Shown here: piece by piece, positions 21,339 through 30,996 of the stretch
How the letters are laid out: the number at the start of each line of letters is the position of its first letter
Position numbering within the stretch: position 1 is the stretch's first letter
Source: Gordonia sp. ABSL11-1
Lineage (GTDB): Bacteria; Actinomycetota; Actinomycetes; Mycobacteriales; Mycobacteriaceae
Assembly: GCF_030315685.1 (NCBI RefSeq)
Contig: NZ_JASXSI010000003.1
Coordinates: 186,001 to 250,000, forward strand
Length of the DNA: 64,000 nt
Direction: 5' to 3'
Translations under genes and position numbers: made by a program
Notes under the pieces: generated by a model
What the model was told of the DNA's origin: nothing
Database searches by the model: none
The model's input: only the letters and a program-made list of their open reading frames with translations

Positions 21339-22961
21339 ATGACTTCGACAGCTCCCTTGGTGGCCCGTTTGGCCGAGGATGAGCAGCACTCGGCGACCGA
21401 ACTGGTGGAGGTGTTGCATCATTGCAACGCTGTGCGGGCCAGCGCCGATTATCGGATGGTGCAGGCGGCCAGCCTGATCCACGATGAGCGTGAGCAGGAG
21501 TATCTGGCGCGGATCGCTGCCGGTGTCGGGACCGGCGAGGCCACCACCCTGGCCGAGCTCGAGCAGCTGGCCCAGCGGGCGGCGGCGGGAGCCGATCCAC
21601 GCGCACAGTACGGTCCCACCGGTCTCGACCACGCCGTCGCCGAAGTCGGTGCCGCACTGACGATCGCGCCCGCCCGGGCCCGCGAGCTGATCGAGGCGGG
21701 CAACGTGATGCGTCATCACCTGCCGTTCACCGGCGCGACCCTGGCGTCCGGACGTATCGACCTGGCCCGCTTCCTGATCGCGGTGCGTCGGGTCGCGTTC
21801 TGCTCCACCGAGACACTGCACCTGATCGACACCGACCTCGCCGAGGCGATCGACACCCGTGAACCCATGTCGCTGGCACGGTTTCAGACCATGGTCGACA
21901 CGATCATCGCGCAGATCGATCCTTCTGCCCTGCGCCGTCGACGCGAGCGTGTCGACGCCGACCGCAACGTCTCGGTACGTCCCGATCGCCACACCCCCGG
22001 CCAGTCACGGATCTCCGGTGCCCTGCCCGCGGAGAAGGCCGCCGCGGTCGATGCCCGACTGACCTCGATGGCCACCGCAGTCCACCCCGGCGACCCCCGC
22101 ACCCTCGAGCAGCGCCGCGCCGACGCGTTGGTCGCCCTCGCCGAGGGCATCACCACCCTGGCCTGCCGCTGCGAGACCTGCACCCACCAGCCCGACCCGG
22201 AGCTCGACACGTCAGCCGAGTCGGACGCACCAGCGCTCGTACCGGAGACGGAGCCGACGGCGGACCTCGAAGCCGAGTCCGACAACGATACCGGCGAGTC
22301 GACCACTGTCGAGGACACGTCCGCTCCCGTCTCCGACACCGCACCACGCCCGACGTTTCACATCGTGGTCAACCTGAGCACCCTGCTCGGACACGACAAC
22401 GATCCAGCGGTGCTCGACGGGCACGGGGCGATCGATGCCGACACCGCACGCCAACTACTCGGCGAGGCGCGCAGAACCTACCTGCGTCCCGACCTGTCGA
22501 CGACACCGGAGGCCATCGCCCGTTACGCACCGTCGAAGAAGGTGGCCGACCTCGTACGGGCCGGCGAGTTGTGCTGCAGTTTCCCCGGCTGCAACAACCG
22601 GGTCTGGCACGCCGACCTCGACCACTCCGTCCCGCACGGCGACGGCGGCCCCACCCATCCCCGAAACCTCAAACCCCTGTGCCGCTTTCACCACCGGCTG
22701 AAGACCTTCGGCATCGGCTGGCGTGACTACCAGGATCCGATGGGAACCGTGTTCTTCCAGTCACCCACCGGCCACACCTATCTGGGTAACGCCTTCACCG
22801 GCCGCGACCTGTTCACCAGCCTCACCGCCACCGCACACCCACCCGAACACCCCGCCCGAGAACGCATCGACACACTCCGAGCCACCCGCGCCGCAGCCGC
22901 TCGGCGTGCCGACAAACGTGCCACCGACCGGTGGAACAAGGACAACCCACCACCGTTCTGA
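21339..22961 (+). CDS. DUF222 / HNH endonuclease of the 13E12 repeat family
   Basis: 540 residues. The N-terminal DUF222 domain (ATELVEVLHHCNAVRASADY; PARARELIEAGNVM) is followed by an acidic variable linker (about 290-340) and a C-terminal HNH nuclease. The nuclease has CSFPGCNN as zinc knuckle, then HADLDH, N and HH (CRFHHRLKTF). This is the 13E12 repeat family, present in many copies in mycobacteria and Gordonia. The biological role is unsettled; several mycobacterial members are DNA-damage inducible. The ATG has no ribosome site and a -10 at the leaderless distance inside a LexA-like box. Being multicopy, it can act as a recombination or phage integration target. Confidence 0.93.
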   Translation: MTSTAPLVARLAEDEQHSATELVEVLHHCNAVRASADYRMVQAASLIHDEREQEYLARIAAGVGTGEATTLAELEQLAQRAAAGADPRAQYGPTGLDHAVAEVGAALTIAPARARELIEAGNVMRHHLPFTGATLASGRIDLARFLIAVRRVAFCSTETLHLIDTDLAEAIDTREPMSLARFQTMVDTIIAQIDPSALRRRRERVDADRNVSVRPDRHTPGQSRISGALPAEKAAAVDARLTSMATAVHPGDPRTLEQRRADALVALAEGITTLACRCETCTHQPDPELDTSAESDAPALVPETEPTADLEAESDNDTGESTTVEDTSAPVSDTAPRPTFHIVVNLSTLLGHDNDPAVLDGHGAIDADTARQLLGEARRTYLRPDLSTTPEAIARYAPSKKVADLVRAGELCCSFPGCNNRVWHADLDHSVPHGDGGPTHPRNLKPLCRFHHRLKTFGIGWRDYQDPMGTVFFQSPTGHTYLGNAFTGRDLFTSLTATAHPPEHPARERIDTLRATRAAAARRADKRATDRWNKDNPPPF

Positions 22962-22987
22962 CCCGCGGGGTGCTGAATAGCGGACGC

Positions 22988-24205
22988 TCAGCCGGCCGAT
23001 CTTTCCTCTCGTCGCTTGATGCCGAAGATGGTGAACACCAGGGCGAAGCACGCGGTGATCACCAACAGGACGAGGCCGACCGTGTAGCTGTGCGCCGCCG
23101 CGTCGTAGGTCGCTCCCATCACGAGCGGCGGGAAGAACCCGCCGAGACCGCCAGCCGCGCCGACGATGCCGGTGACCGAGCCGACCCGGGCCGCCGGGGC
23201 GTCCCGGGCCACCCAGCTGAACACTGATCCCGATCCGAGCCCCATGCACACCGCCATCAGGACGAAGTCCAGACCTGCGGGGATCTCGAGCGGCGGCTGG
23301 GTGATCATCCACACCGCGAGGAGCGCCGCGCCGGCGGTCGAGACCGCCGTGATGATGCGCGGCCCGAAACGATCGGACAGGATGCCGCCGAGCGGGCGCG
23401 CGATGACCGCGGCGACGGCGAAACCGGCGGTGCGCGTCCCGGCCGCCTGCAGGTCGAAGTCGTAGATGTCCTTGAGATAGGTCGGCAGGTACGTGGAGAA
23501 GGCGACGAACCCACCGAAGGTCGCCGCGTACAGGAAGCCCATCTGCCAGGTGATCGGGAGTTTGGCCGCTGCAATGAGTTTGGGTGCCACAGCATCGCGG
23601 TTCGGACGCCACTGCGGCGCGTCGTGCATGAACATCCAGACGACGACCGCGACGGCCACCAGGGCGACGGCGATGATGACGTGGGTCGCGACGTAGCCGA
23701 ACCAGCTGACGAATCGCGGCGTGAAGAACGCCGACAGGGCGGTGCCGCCCATCCCGGCACCGAACACGCCGGTCGCGAATCCGCGTTTCGACGGGTCGTA
23801 CCACGCGTTCACGAATGGAATGCCGACCGCGAACGTGGTACCGCCGATACCGAGGAAGAACCCCATGACGAGGAGCATCGGGTAAGAACCGATCTCCCCG
23901 GCGACCGCGACGAGGACCACGAACGGCGCGGTCGCCACCAGCAGGACCGGGAACATGATGCGGCCACCGAAGCGGTCGGTCAGTGCGCCGGTCAGGATGC
24001 GGCCGAGCGAGCCGACGATGATCGGGATGGCGACCAGCACCGACTTCTGCGTCGACGAGAGATCAAGGATGTCCGAATACCGCACTCCCAGTGGTGCGAT
24101 GAGATTCCACGCCCAGAAGCTGATGCAGAAGGCCAGCGTGGCGAGGAACAGATTCATTCCCTGACCGGCTTTGAGCGCGGCGGGATCTGCGGCGGGGGTG
24201 GTCAT
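22988..24205 (-). CDS. narK: Nitrate/nitrite transporter of the NarK family
   Basis: About 405 residues of the major facilitator superfamily with 12 hydrophobic segments. It has the loop motif GRILTGALTDRFGGR and the second-half counterpart ARPLGGILSDRFGPR. NarK proteins import nitrate, often by exchange with nitrite. I chose the ATG at 24205 because it overlaps the narI stop as ATGA; an in-frame GTG at 24238 lies inside narI. It is the last gene of the nitrate respiration operon and supplies the cytoplasm-facing reductase with substrate. Confidence 0.93.
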   Translation of the reverse strand: MTTPAADPAALKAGQGMNLFLATLAFCISFWAWNLIAPLGVRYSDILDLSSTQKSVLVAIPIIVGSLGRILTGALTDRFGGRIMFPVLLVATAPFVVLVAVAGEIGSYPMLLVMGFFLGIGGTTFAVGIPFVNAWYDPSKRGFATGVFGAGMGGTALSAFFTPRFVSWFGYVATHVIIAVALVAVAVVVWMFMHDAPQWRPNRDAVAPKLIAAAKLPITWQMGFLYAATFGGFVAFSTYLPTYLKDIYDFDLQAAGTRTAGFAVAAVIARPLGGILSDRFGPRIITAVSTAGAALLAVWMITQPPLEIPAGLDFVLMAVCMGLGSGSVFSWVARDAPAARVGSVTGIVGAAGGLGGFFPPLVMGATYDAAAHSYTVGLVLLVITACFALVFTIFGIKRREERSAG

Positions 24206-24951
24206 CGATCCCGAGCCTTTGTTCCGACCGGCGCCCACCCCCGCCGGGCCGGTTGATTGCCCGGGGTGGTGCGCTGATCACGGCTGCGATAGACGATGTA
24301 GGGGCGGAAAAGGTAGTGCAGTGGCGCGGTGAACATGTGCACCAGGCGGGTGAACGGCACGAGGCAGAACAGCAGCATGCCGATCAGGACATGGACGTGG
24401 AAGCGCATCGGAGCGGCGTTCATGGCGTCGATGTCGGGCTGTAACAGGAAGATCGACCGGAACCACGGCGAGACGGTCTGGCGGTAGTTGACGCCCGGTC
24501 CGTGCGGGTCGATGGTGCCGATCAGGGTGATGAACGTGCCGGCGACGAGGGCGGTCACGAGAACCGCGTACATCAGTTTGTCGTTGCGGGTGGTTGCCAT
24601 GAAGACGGGGCCGGTCGTTCTGCGCCGGTAGATCAGCAACGCGATCCCGACGAGCGTGGCCACCGCCGCGATGATGCCGAACAGACCGGCACCGTAGTGA
24701 TACAACGTTTCGGACACCCCGATGGCGTCGGTCCAGGATTCGGGGATCACCAGGCCGATCGCGTGTCCGACGATGACCACCAGGATGCCGTAGTGGAACA
24801 TCGGCGACGCGATCCGGAGCAACCGCGACTCGTAGAGCTCGGATGATCTCGTGGTCCACCCGAACTTGTCGTATCGGTACCGCCAGACCGTTCCGCCGAT
24901 GAGCAGCCCGAGCGTCACGTACGGCAGCACGCCCCACAGGAAGATGTCCAC
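24202..24951 (-). CDS. narI: Respiratory nitrate reductase gamma subunit (cytochrome b)
   Basis: 249 residues with five transmembrane segments. Histidines suited to ligate the two b hemes lie in HYGILVVIVGHAIGLV, near HYGAG and in FHVHVLIGML. NarI takes electrons from menaquinol and passes them to NarH. The first residues MDIFLWGVLPY match the family start. The stop overlaps the narK ATG; narJ ends 14 bp upstream. Confidence 0.97.
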   Translation of the reverse strand: MDIFLWGVLPYVTLGLLIGGTVWRYRYDKFGWTTRSSELYESRLLRIASPMFHYGILVVIVGHAIGLVIPESWTDAIGVSETLYHYGAGLFGIIAAVATLVGIALLIYRRRTTGPVFMATTRNDKLMYAVLVTALVAGTFITLIGTIDPHGPGVNYRQTVSPWFRSIFLLQPDIDAMNAAPMRFHVHVLIGMLLFCLVPFTRLVHMFTAPLHYLFRPYIVYRSRDQRTTPGNQPARRGWAPVGTKARDR

Positions 24952-24965
24952 GGCTCACCTCACAA

Positions 24966-25613
24966 TCAGGTCGGATTGATCGGCAGGAGCCGCGGGTCGA
25001 AGGGCTCGAGACCGACGGACTCTTTCGGTATCGGCGCGCGCAGGGCCAACGCCGACTCACGGTCGGCGGGCGCCGGCCCGGGCAGCGTTGCGCACACCGC
25101 GGCGAGGACATCGGCGTGGCGGCTGCCGCGCTCGGCCAGCGCCAGTCGGATCAACTCCAGTGCAGGGCGGTACTTCTCGAGGACCTCGCGGCCTCGACGC
25201 GGATCCGCTCGAGCACTGAACTCGAGCACGATGGGGAGGTGATCGGGTAGCTCACCGCCCAGATCGACGAGGAAACCGCTGTCGCGGTAGAGCTGTTTGA
25301 ACTCGCCGAGCGTGGCACCACGACGACGGGTGTCGCCGTCCGTCCAATACGACAGGTAGAGAGTCTGTTTGCGGGACAGGTCGAAGACATCGATGTAGTC
25401 GCGGCGGAGCCCGTCGGGGTCGGCGGTGCCGAGGTGGTGGACGAACCCGCTCAACAGGGTCACCTGCACCCCCGGTGGCTGTTCGTCGAGGGCAGCACGC
25501 AGCAGGTCGAGCCGGCCGAGCAGCACGTCATCGGGATACCCGAGGCACCAGGACGCCACCTGATGGATCACCCGGTCGTCCGGTCCGGTGTGCTTGCGGC
25601 GCAGCGATCTCAC
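24966..25613 (-). CDS. narJ: Nitrate reductase molybdenum cofactor assembly chaperone
   Basis: 215 residues of the NarJ/TorD chaperone family. It has the typical FVHHLGTADP and DVFDLSRKQTLYLSYW stretches and a helix-rich composition. NarJ is not part of the final enzyme; it keeps the NarG apoprotein ready for cofactor insertion and membrane docking. The ATG overlaps the narH stop (ATGA), so it is translationally coupled within the operon. Confidence 0.95.
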   Translation of the reverse strand: MRSLRRKHTGPDDRVIHQVASWCLGYPDDVLLGRLDLLRAALDEQPPGVQVTLLSGFVHHLGTADPDGLRRDYIDVFDLSRKQTLYLSYWTDGDTRRRGATLGEFKQLYRDSGFLVDLGGELPDHLPIVLEFSARADPRRGREVLEKYRPALELIRLALAERGSRHADVLAAVCATLPGPAPADRESALALRAPIPKESVGLEPFDPRLLPINPT

Positions 25614-27274
25614 GGTTGCTCACCCCGTCCGGGAAACATGCCGGGTGGAACGCCGTTTCCGTCCCAGTTGAGCAGATTCGTACGGCCGGCGAGTGCACGG
25701 TCGCCCGTGGCGACATCGCCGGTCTGTCGCTGCTTGAGTGCGTGGAAGGTCTCGACCGACACCGGTGCCGGCCGACCGCTCGCCTCGCCGAAGGCCGACG
25801 AGTCGAACATGCCGGGGCCGTCCTCGTAGTCGAGCGAGCAGGCCATCTCGTCCAGCTTCTCCGCCTGCTCCAGGTGCGCCGTCGGGATCACGTATCGGTC
25901 TTCGTATTTTGCGATCGCCATGAGGCGGTACATCGTGTACACCTCCTCTTCCGTCATGCCCACCGATGCCGGGATGTCCGCGTTCAGCTCGCGGCCGAGC
26001 GTGACGTCGCGCATGTACGCCCGCATCGCCGCGAGACGTCGCAGTACCGAGTCGATGACCGCAGTGTCGCCGGCGGTGAAGAGTTCGGCGAGGTACTCGA
26101 CGGGGATCCGTAGGGCGTCGATCGCGCCGAACAGCGTGCTGTGACTCTCGGCGTCGTGTCCCTGCTCCGACAGCAGGTCGACGATGGGGGACAGCGGCGG
26201 CACGTACCAGACCATCGGCATCGTCCGATATTCCGGATGCAGCGGCAACGCGACCCGGTACTTCTTCGCGAGTGCGTAGACCGGTGAACGGCGGGCCGCG
26301 TCGAGCCAGTCCTCGGGGATGTCGGCGGCCCGGGCCGCGACGATCACGGCCGGATCATTCGGGTCGAGGATCAGATCGAGTTGCGCCTCATACAGATCAC
26401 GCTCGTCGGCGACCGACGCGGCATCGGTGACCGCATCGGCGTCATAGAGGAAGATGCCCAGGTATCGCAGGCGTCCCACACAGGTCTCGGAACACACCGT
26501 CGGCTGCCCCACCTCGATGCGGGGATAACACAGGGTGCATTTCTCGGCCTTGCCCGACTTGTGATTGAAATAGATCTTCTTGTACGGACACCCCGTGATG
26601 CATTGGCGCCAGCCGCGGCAGCGGTCCTGGTCGACCAGCACGATCCCGTCCTCGCTGCGCTTGTAGATGGCGCCGGAGGGACACGACGCCATGCACGACG
26701 GGTTGAGGCAGTGTTCGCAGATGCGGGGGAGATAGAACATGAACGTCTGCTCGAAGCTGAACTTGACGGCGTCTTCACAGTCCCGGCGCAGCTTGGCGAC
26801 GATCGGATCCAGATCACCCATCTCGGTGGCGCCGCCGAGATTGTCATCCCAGTTCGCCGACCACGTCACCTTGGTGTCCTCGCCGGTCAGCAACGATTTC
26901 GGCCGGGCCACCGGGAAGTCGTCGCCCAGCGGGGCGTCCACCAGCGTCTGATAGTCGTAGGTCCACGGCTCGTAGTAGTCGGAGATCGTCGGTTGCACCG
27001 GGCTGGCGAAGAGCGTCAGCAACTTCTGCAGGCGACCGCCGGTACGCAGCCGGAGCTTGCCCTTCTTGTTCAGATGCCATCCGCCACGCCAGCGTTCCTG
27101 ATCCTCATACCGCCGGGGATAGCCCTGTCCGGGACGGGTTTCCACATTGTTGAACCACACGTATTCGGTGCCCGACCGGTTGGTCCACGCCTGCTTACAG
27201 GTGACCGAGCACGTATGACAGCCGATGCATTTGTCGAGGTTCATCACCATTCCGACCTGCGCCATGACCCGCAT
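25610..27274 (-). CDS. narH: Respiratory nitrate reductase beta subunit (iron-sulfur)
   Basis: About 554 residues starting at MRVMAQVGMVMNLDKC; the open frame upstream lies inside narG and is not coding. Four iron-sulfur binding groups are visible: CIGCHTCSVTC, CEHCLNPSCMASC, CRGWRQCITGC and CTLCYP with CSETC. The Trp in CRGW replaces a Cys, which marks the 3Fe-4S cluster of NarH. It carries electrons from NarI to NarG. The start overlaps the narG stop as TGATG. Confidence 0.97.
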   Translation of the reverse strand: MRVMAQVGMVMNLDKCIGCHTCSVTCKQAWTNRSGTEYVWFNNVETRPGQGYPRRYEDQERWRGGWHLNKKGKLRLRTGGRLQKLLTLFASPVQPTISDYYEPWTYDYQTLVDAPLGDDFPVARPKSLLTGEDTKVTWSANWDDNLGGATEMGDLDPIVAKLRRDCEDAVKFSFEQTFMFYLPRICEHCLNPSCMASCPSGAIYKRSEDGIVLVDQDRCRGWRQCITGCPYKKIYFNHKSGKAEKCTLCYPRIEVGQPTVCSETCVGRLRYLGIFLYDADAVTDAASVADERDLYEAQLDLILDPNDPAVIVAARAADIPEDWLDAARRSPVYALAKKYRVALPLHPEYRTMPMVWYVPPLSPIVDLLSEQGHDAESHSTLFGAIDALRIPVEYLAELFTAGDTAVIDSVLRRLAAMRAYMRDVTLGRELNADIPASVGMTEEEVYTMYRLMAIAKYEDRYVIPTAHLEQAEKLDEMACSLDYEDGPGMFDSSAFGEASGRPAPVSVETFHALKQRQTGDVATGDRALAGRTNLLNWDGNGVPPGMFPGRGEQP

Positions 27275-30200
27275 CAGTACGTCACCTCCTGGCTGCGCTT
27301 GCGGATGGTGGAGACCATGTCGCGCTGGTTGCCGGCAGGCCCGAGATAGTTGAACGCGTAGGAGAGTTGCGCATATCCGCCGATGAGGTGAGATGGCTTG
27401 ACCAGCAGCCGAGTCGCCGAGTTGTGGATGCCACCGCGGCGGCCGGTCGCCTCCGACTTCGGCACGTCGATGGTCCGCTCCTGCGCGTGATAGACGTACG
27501 CGACACCCTCGGGCATGCGGTGGCTGACGATGGCCCGGCAGACGACGACCCCGTTGATGTTCACACATTCGATCCAGTCGTTGTCGTGGACATCGATCGC
27601 GGCTGCGTCCTGCGGGCTGAGCCAGGCGGTGGGACCGCCCCGCGACAACGACAGCATGAACAGGTTGTCCTGATACTCGGAGTGGATGGACCACTTCGAG
27701 TGCGGCGTCAGATAGCGGACCGTGATCTGCTGCTCGCCGTCGGGACCGAGCTTGGGTTCCCCGAAGAGTCGGTGCATGTCCAGCGGTGGCCGATAGGTCG
27801 GGAGGGACTCGCCGAGGTCGATCATCCAGTCGTGATCGAGGTAGAAGTGCATCCGGCCGGTGAGTGTGTGGAACGGCTTGAGCCGCTCGATGTTTACCGT
27901 GAACGGCGCATATCGCCGACCGCCGGTCTCGGATCCGGACCACTCGGGTGAGGTGACCACCGGAACGGGAGAGCGTTGGGTGTCGGCGAAGGTGATGCGC
28001 TTCTCCTCGGCACCGGCCGCCAGGTCGACGAGCGGTGTGCCGACACGTTTCTGCAGTTTCTCGAATCCGTTGACCGCCAAAGCCCCGTTGGTCGTACCGG
28101 ACAGACCGAGGATCGCCTCGGCGAGCTTCGCGTCGGTGTCGATGGCGGGACGCCCGTCGCCCGCGCCGCCGAGCATGACGCCGTTCGACTCGGCGAGCCG
28201 GCTGGTCTCGTCGGCGAGGTCGAAGGTGACGTTCTTGACGGTGAATCCGAGTGTGTCCGCCAGCGGCCCGATGGCGGCGAGCTTGTCGGCGACGGCGGTG
28301 TAGTCGCGTTCGACGACAACGAAATCGGGCATGTTCCGGCCAGGCCGTCCGGGGGCATCGCCGTTCCGCCAGTCCGCGACCCGACCGTGCGGTTGCGCGG
28401 TCTCACCGGGTGTGTCGTGCTGGAGCGGCACGCTGACGAGATCCTTGCGCACACCCAGGTGCGTTCGGGCCTGCCGCGAGAGTTCCTGCGCCAGCAGGTG
28501 GAACAGATCGAAGTCGGACTTGGCCTCCCACGGCGGATCGATGGCCGGGGAGAACGCGTGCACGAAGGGATGCATGTCGGTCGACGAGAGATCGTGCTTC
28601 TCGTACCAGGTCGCCGCCGGCAGCACCACGTCGGAGAGCAGCGTGGTCGACGTCATCCGGAAGTCGGCCGACATCAGCATGTCGAGCTTTCCCTCCGGCG
28701 CCTCGTCGTGCCACACGACGTCACTGGGACGTGGGGTGTCGGGTTGTTCGGAGCCCAGGACGTTGTGATGGGTACCGAGGAGGTGCCGAAGGAAATACTC
28801 GTTCCCCTTGGCCGACGACCCCATCAGGTTCGATCGCCAGAGGACGAGGGTCCGTGGCCAGTTCTCGGGGGCGTCGACGTCGGTGATCGCCGGGGTGAGG
28901 CTTCCGTCGCCCAGTTGCGCGGCCACGAAGGCCGCCGCATCCGGTGACTCTCCGGCGTCCACCGCGGCCGTCGCCTGGTCGGCGATCTCGAGCGGATTGC
29001 GATCGAACTGGGGGTAGAACGGCATCCAGCCGAGCCGGGCGGACTGCGCGATGGCGTCGGCCGTGTGCTCGTGGGTCAGCGTGCCCCGCGACAGCGGCGA
29101 TGCGAGCGACGCCGTCGAATATCCGTCGTTGCGCCACTGATCGGTGTGCATGTACCAGTACGACGTCCCGGTCATCGTCCGGGGCGGACGAGACCAGTCG
29201 AGCGCGTTGGCCAACGAGATCCAGCCCGTGATGGGCCGGCACTTCTCCTGCCCGACGTAGTGGGCCCAGCCACCGCCGTTGCGCCCCATACAACCGGTGA
29301 GGATGAGCAGGGAGAGGATCGCGCGGTAGGTGGCATCGCCGTGGAACCACTGGCAGATCCCGGCGCCCATGATGATCATCGAGCGACCGTCGGACTCGAT
29401 CGCGTTTGCCGCGAACTCGCGTGCGACGCGGATCGCGGCTTCGGCGGGGACGCTGGTGATCTCGGCCTGCCACGCGGGTGTGTACGGCGTCGAGGCGTCG
29501 TCGTACCCCGACGTCCAGTCCCCGGGCAGATCGTCGCGCCGCACCCCGTACTGGGCGAGCATCAGGTCGAACACCGTGGTGACGAGGTGGCCGTCGACGC
29601 GGATGGCCGGGACGCCCCGTCGCAGGACGGAACCGCTCCCGTCCGGCGCGTCGAAGGCGGGCATCGAGACCGCGATCGATTCGGCGCCGGTGCGGCCGAG
29701 CAACGTCAGGGCGGGGGTGATGCCCTCCAGGTCGAGGTTCCACCGGCCCTCCCCGGACGCGGAGTGTCGAAATCCCATGGACCCGTTGGGGACGATCGGT
29801 GTCCCGGTCGCGTCGTCGAGCACGACCGTCTTCCACGCATCGTCGGCATCGGGGTCCGAACGCGACGGTCCGAGATCCTCGGCGGTGACGAACTTGCCCG
29901 GCACGTGACCTGTTTCGTGTTCCTCCAGGTGCACGAGGAACGGCAGATCGCTGTACGTGCGCACGAAGTCGTCGAAGAAGGGGGTCCGCTTCTGGACGAA
30001 GTACTCCGTGAGGATCACGTGGCCCATGGCCATCGCCAGCGCCGCGTCCGTGCCGGCCTGGGCGGGAAGCCATTCGTCGGCGAACTTGGTGTTGTCGGCG
30101 TAGTCGGGGCTGACGGTCACCACCTTGGTCCCGCGATAACGGACCTCGGCCATCCAGTGCGCGTCCGGGGTGCGGGTGACGGGGACGTTGGACCCCCACA

Positions 30201-30984
30201 TCATCAGGTACGTCGCGTCCCACCAGTCGCCCGATTCGGGGACGTCGGTCTGATCTCCGAACACCTGCGGGCTGGCGACGGGCAGGTCGGCATACCAGTC
30301 GTAGAACGATGTCATCACCCCACCGATGAGCTGGATGAAACGTGTGCCGACACAGTGCGACACCATCGACATCGCCGGGATGGGCGAGAAGCCCGCGCAG
30401 CGGTCCGGCCCGTAGGTCTTGATCGTGTGGACGTGGGCGGCGGCGACCATCTCGATGGCCTCGTCCCACGTCACCCGGACGAGGCCGCCCTTGCCGCGAG
30501 CCTGGTGGTACGACCGGCGGCGGATCGGGTCTCCGACGACATCGGCCCACGCGAGTACCGGGTCGCCGAGGCGTGCCTTCGCCGCCCGGAACATCTCGAC
30601 CAGCACACCTCGGGCGTAGGGATGACGCACTCGGGTGGGGGAGTAGGTGTACCAGGAGAACGCCGCGCCGCGCGGACATCCGCGGGGCTCGTATTCGGGG
30701 CGATCCGGTCCGACCGAGGGGTAGTCGGTTTCCTGTGTCTCCCAGGTGATGATGCCGTCCTTGACATACACCTTCCAGGAGCAGGAGCCCGTGCAGTTCA
30801 CCCCGTGCGTGGACCGGACGATCTTGTCGTGGCTCCATCGGTCCCGGTAGAAGATATCTCCGGCGCGTCCGCCCTCCCGGAAAACGGCTCGGCCGTCATC
30901 GGTCTCGTCCCATCGCGTGAAGAATCTGCCGATGTCGAGGAGAGCGGCTGCTGCGTCGCCCTGTACTCCAGAAGACCGGGCCAT
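27274..30984 (-). CDS. narG: Respiratory nitrate reductase alpha subunit (molybdopterin)
   Basis: 1236 residues, the normal length of membrane-bound NarG. The N-terminal FS0 cluster ligands are seen as HGVNCTGSC followed by the distant Cys of RGCPRGA. The body shows bis-MGD enzyme stretches such as MMWGSNVPVTRTPDAH, MGAGICQWFHGD and YQDNLFMLSLSRGGP. It reduces nitrate to nitrite on the cytoplasmic side with menaquinol as donor. It is the first gene of narGHJI-narK. No ribosome site is present before the ATG, but a -10 at leaderless distance is. Confidence 0.98.
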   Translation of the reverse strand: MARSSGVQGDAAAALLDIGRFFTRWDETDDGRAVFREGGRAGDIFYRDRWSHDKIVRSTHGVNCTGSCSWKVYVKDGIITWETQETDYPSVGPDRPEYEPRGCPRGAAFSWYTYSPTRVRHPYARGVLVEMFRAAKARLGDPVLAWADVVGDPIRRRSYHQARGKGGLVRVTWDEAIEMVAAAHVHTIKTYGPDRCAGFSPIPAMSMVSHCVGTRFIQLIGGVMTSFYDWYADLPVASPQVFGDQTDVPESGDWWDATYLMMWGSNVPVTRTPDAHWMAEVRYRGTKVVTVSPDYADNTKFADEWLPAQAGTDAALAMAMGHVILTEYFVQKRTPFFDDFVRTYSDLPFLVHLEEHETGHVPGKFVTAEDLGPSRSDPDADDAWKTVVLDDATGTPIVPNGSMGFRHSASGEGRWNLDLEGITPALTLLGRTGAESIAVSMPAFDAPDGSGSVLRRGVPAIRVDGHLVTTVFDLMLAQYGVRRDDLPGDWTSGYDDASTPYTPAWQAEITSVPAEAAIRVAREFAANAIESDGRSMIIMGAGICQWFHGDATYRAILSLLILTGCMGRNGGGWAHYVGQEKCRPITGWISLANALDWSRPPRTMTGTSYWYMHTDQWRNDGYSTASLASPLSRGTLTHEHTADAIAQSARLGWMPFYPQFDRNPLEIADQATAAVDAGESPDAAAFVAAQLGDGSLTPAITDVDAPENWPRTLVLWRSNLMGSSAKGNEYFLRHLLGTHHNVLGSEQPDTPRPSDVVWHDEAPEGKLDMLMSADFRMTSTTLLSDVVLPAATWYEKHDLSSTDMHPFVHAFSPAIDPPWEAKSDFDLFHLLAQELSRQARTHLGVRKDLVSVPLQHDTPGETAQPHGRVADWRNGDAPGRPGRNMPDFVVVERDYTAVADKLAAIGPLADTLGFTVKNVTFDLADETSRLAESNGVMLGGAGDGRPAIDTDAKLAEAILGLSGTTNGALAVNGFEKLQKRVGTPLVDLAAGAEEKRITFADTQRSPVPVVTSPEWSGSETGGRRYAPFTVNIERLKPFHTLTGRMHFYLDHDWMIDLGESLPTYRPPLDMHRLFGEPKLGPDGEQQITVRYLTPHSKWSIHSEYQDNLFMLSLSRGGPTAWLSPQDAAAIDVHDNDWIECVNINGVVVCRAIVSHRMPEGVAYVYHAQERTIDVPKSEATGRRGGIHNSATRLLVKPSHLIGGYAQLSYAFNYLGPAGNQRDMVSTIRKRSQEVTY

Positions 30985-30990
30985 GTGGTC

Positions 30991-30996
30991 ACTGTA
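30991..30996 (-). promoter_or_regulatory. Putative leaderless -10 of narG
   Basis: On the minus strand TACAGT is followed by six bases and then the narG ATG, which places it at -12 to -7. This fits a TANNNT -10 box driving a leaderless transcript. No convincing -35 or FNR/CRP-type palindrome was found. Confidence 0.45.

Noticed and set aside
21339-22961. Reading the HNH gene as a transposase, insertion sequence or intron enzyme
   Set aside because: The DUF222 domain plus C-terminal HNH is the 13E12 family; no terminal inverted repeats or target duplication are visible.
27275-27943. Upstream extension of the narH open frame
   Set aside because: Lies wholly inside narG in another frame; the family start MRVMAQVGMVMNLDKC is at 27274.
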